This document shows, one piece after another, positions 62,747 through 64,000 of a DNA stretch of 64,000 nucleotides. The translations under genes and the position numbers were made by a program. The stretch lies in assembly GCF_028554725.1 (NCBI RefSeq), contig NC_071668.1, forward strand, positions 47,597,732-47,661,731. The letters run 5' to 3'. Origin of the DNA: Zeugodacus cucurbitae (lineage: Eukaryota > Arthropoda > Insecta > Diptera > Tephritidae). Positions within the stretch are counted from its first letter, which is position 1, and the number at the start of each line of letters is the position of its first letter. Below the pieces are notes generated by a model that worked only from the letters and a program-made list of their open reading frames with translations, was not told the origin of the DNA and searched no databases.

Positions 62747-64000
62747 TTATTGTTGAGAAATGCCCTCCATTTCTAAGGCTCGGAAAATCTTAGAAATCGA
62801 GTAAATAAAGGCAGCGGTGCGTAAATCATTGCAGAGACCGAATTCATTGGCCACAATCTTAATGCCTGCCCCCGCAGTTTCCATAACTGTTTGTAGTCCT
62901 GCGTCTACAATATCCGCCTCCTTCGTACAGTCTCTTATGAGCTTTAACTTTTTGTTTGGCTTGAACTTATCCTAAATAAATAAATTAAAAAAATTCATAT
63001 TAACAAATTAACTTATTTGCACGGTGGTCAAAGTTCACTTACCTCGCACTCATTCATGGAGTTAAAGATCTCGTTGATTATGGCTTTCTCGCGTTTAACA
63101 TTCATTTTGCCATAAGATACATGATTGATATTCTTTAAGTACTCAAAGTAGGATACCGTTACACCGCCAGCATTGCAAAACAAATCCGGTATAATGAGTA
63201 CATTCTTTTTACGTAATATTTCATCGGCAGCTGGCGTCGAAGGACCATTAGCGCCTTCTAAAATCATCTTGGCTTGTACACTGTTAGCATTTTCGACAGT
63301 GAGAACCTTTTGCGTAGAGCAAGGCATTAGTATATCGCATTTTTCACCCAACAAACTGCCCTCTTTTTCGGTGGCTTTGGTATAGCCCTTGATTGATTTA
63401 TTATTTTTTGCATAATACTCCATTAAGTCCTAAGTATATGAAGAAAATTTAAAAAAATATTATCATGGAGATATTTATTTTCAATACGCCACATACCTTT
63501 GGATCAATGCCATTCTCATTTACTAGAGACACGTCAAATTCTTGAACACCGATCAGTTTGGCACCGGCTTCCACTACAAAAACGGATGCATGGGAACCGA
63601 CATTGCCAAACCCTTGTACGATCACGGTTTTATCTTTCCAACCAGTCTTCCAGCCTAATAAATCCATCCAATCTTTATCCATAATAAAACATTCAGCCGC
63701 CTTAAATAGACCACGTCCCGTGGCGGCGGTGCGACCATTTATACCGCCTATTTCTACTGGCTTACCAGTCGTGATGGCCAATGCATCTACATCGTTATAG
63801 CCTAGAAGAACAATTTATTTGTCTATCAAGACGTTTTCTAATATTTCATAAAAAAAAATTACCAAAAGTTTTAATATATTGATCCACCAACCAACTCATC
63901 TCGCGTTGGCTGGTATTCACATCTGGTGCCGGTACATCTATACCCGGACCTATCATATTGCGACGTAATAGCTCCATTGTATAGCGACGCGTAATTGTTT
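62747..64000 (-). CDS. GDH gene 19, partial (5' part beyond window)
   Basis: Exon 5 (62971-62747), exon 4 (63429-63043), exon 3 (63801-63497) and the 3' part of exon 2 (from 63863 to the window edge) are present. No coding change was seen. Intron 3 has the extra T otherwise found only in gene 15. Confidence 0.92.

Larger units (their letters stand above)
1..64000 (-). repeat. Tandem array of about 3,183-bp GDH gene units (19 units, open at both ends)
   Basis: The same gene and spacer recur head to tail with stop codons at 1010, 4193, 7377, 10559, 17028, 20211, 23395, 26565, 29748, 32931, 36115, 39299, 43428, 46611, 49795, 52980, 56164, 59563 and 62747. Spacing is 3182-3185 bp except where a retroposon (+3284), a DNA transposon (+946), a 13-bp deletion or a 216-bp duplication changes it. 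Units look more than 99% identical by eye, yet most carry their own substitutions, so they are separate copies rather than one sequence repeated by an assembler. Base 1 falls about 180 bp upstream of the start codon of an unseen gene to the left, and base 64000 falls inside exon 2 of gene 19. Confidence 0.97.

Noticed and set aside
1..64000. CRISPR array or satellite DNA
   Set aside because: The repeat unit is a gene of more than 3 kb with introns; no short regularly spaced repeats are present, and the unit is far too complex for a simple satellite.
1..64000. Assembly artefact by repeated use of one unit
   Set aside because: Units carry private substitutions, indels, two different transposons and a duplicated dead pair, which a simple collapse or re-use would not create. 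Copy number may still be misjudged by the assembler.

Overview
The window is eukaryotic nuclear DNA, most likely from an insect and probably a higher fly (Diptera). The genes are AT-rich and split by short introns with GT...AG borders. Two insect-type transposons are present: an RTE-like non-LTR retroposon and an IS630/Tc1/mariner element. The species call is inference; a tephritid-like fly is my best guess, made from the look of the retroposon protein and not from any search.

Nearly all of the 64 kb is one head-to-tail tandem array. A unit of about 3,183 bp is repeated 19 times, always in the same orientation, and the array runs off both ends. Each unit carries one five-exon minus-strand gene for a mitochondrial-type glutamate dehydrogenase (GDH) of 533 residues, plus a spacer of about 1.19 kb. 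The spliced model joins cleanly: exon lengths 397, 288, 305, 387 and 225 nt; introns 195, 61, 66 and 71 bp. Genes 1-15 and 18 look intact, genes 16 and 17 share a nonsense codon in exon 1, and gene 19 is cut by the window edge. The protein keeps the three substrate/catalytic lysines (131, 155, 167), Asp209 and a GxGxxG nucleotide-binding loop. It is nevertheless clearly diverged from the usual animal enzyme and has a shortened antenna region, so it looks like a specialised paralogue. Drosophila has a testis-specific GDH paralogue (bb8), and that comparison is a hypothesis only.

Each spacer holds the promoter of the gene to its left (lower coordinates), a 231-bp foldback or MITE-like element whose ends read CCCCTACCCACTTAC, and an older partial duplicate of the GDH 3' end (29 codons plus 3'UTR). 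The real 3' end of the next gene follows. Private and shared variants show that the units are distinct genomic copies shuffled by unequal exchange or conversion. The gene 14/15 junction matches the gene 18/19 junction 12,952 bp away, genes 8-9 share markers with genes 12-13, and genes 16 and 17 are near-twins.

Two spacers carry insertions. Between genes 4 and 5 lies a 3.28-kb RTE-like element (12817-16092), full length by appearance but stopped by one in-frame nonsense codon and flanked by an 8-bp target duplication. Between genes 12 and 13 lies a 944-bp mariner-type element (41943-42886) with a TA duplication and an internal deletion that removed most of the DNA-binding half of its transposase. 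Smaller lesions include a 13-bp promoter deletion above gene 7 and a 216-bp tandem duplication below gene 18. I found no RNA genes and no CRISPR, and nothing suggests bacterial or viral DNA.
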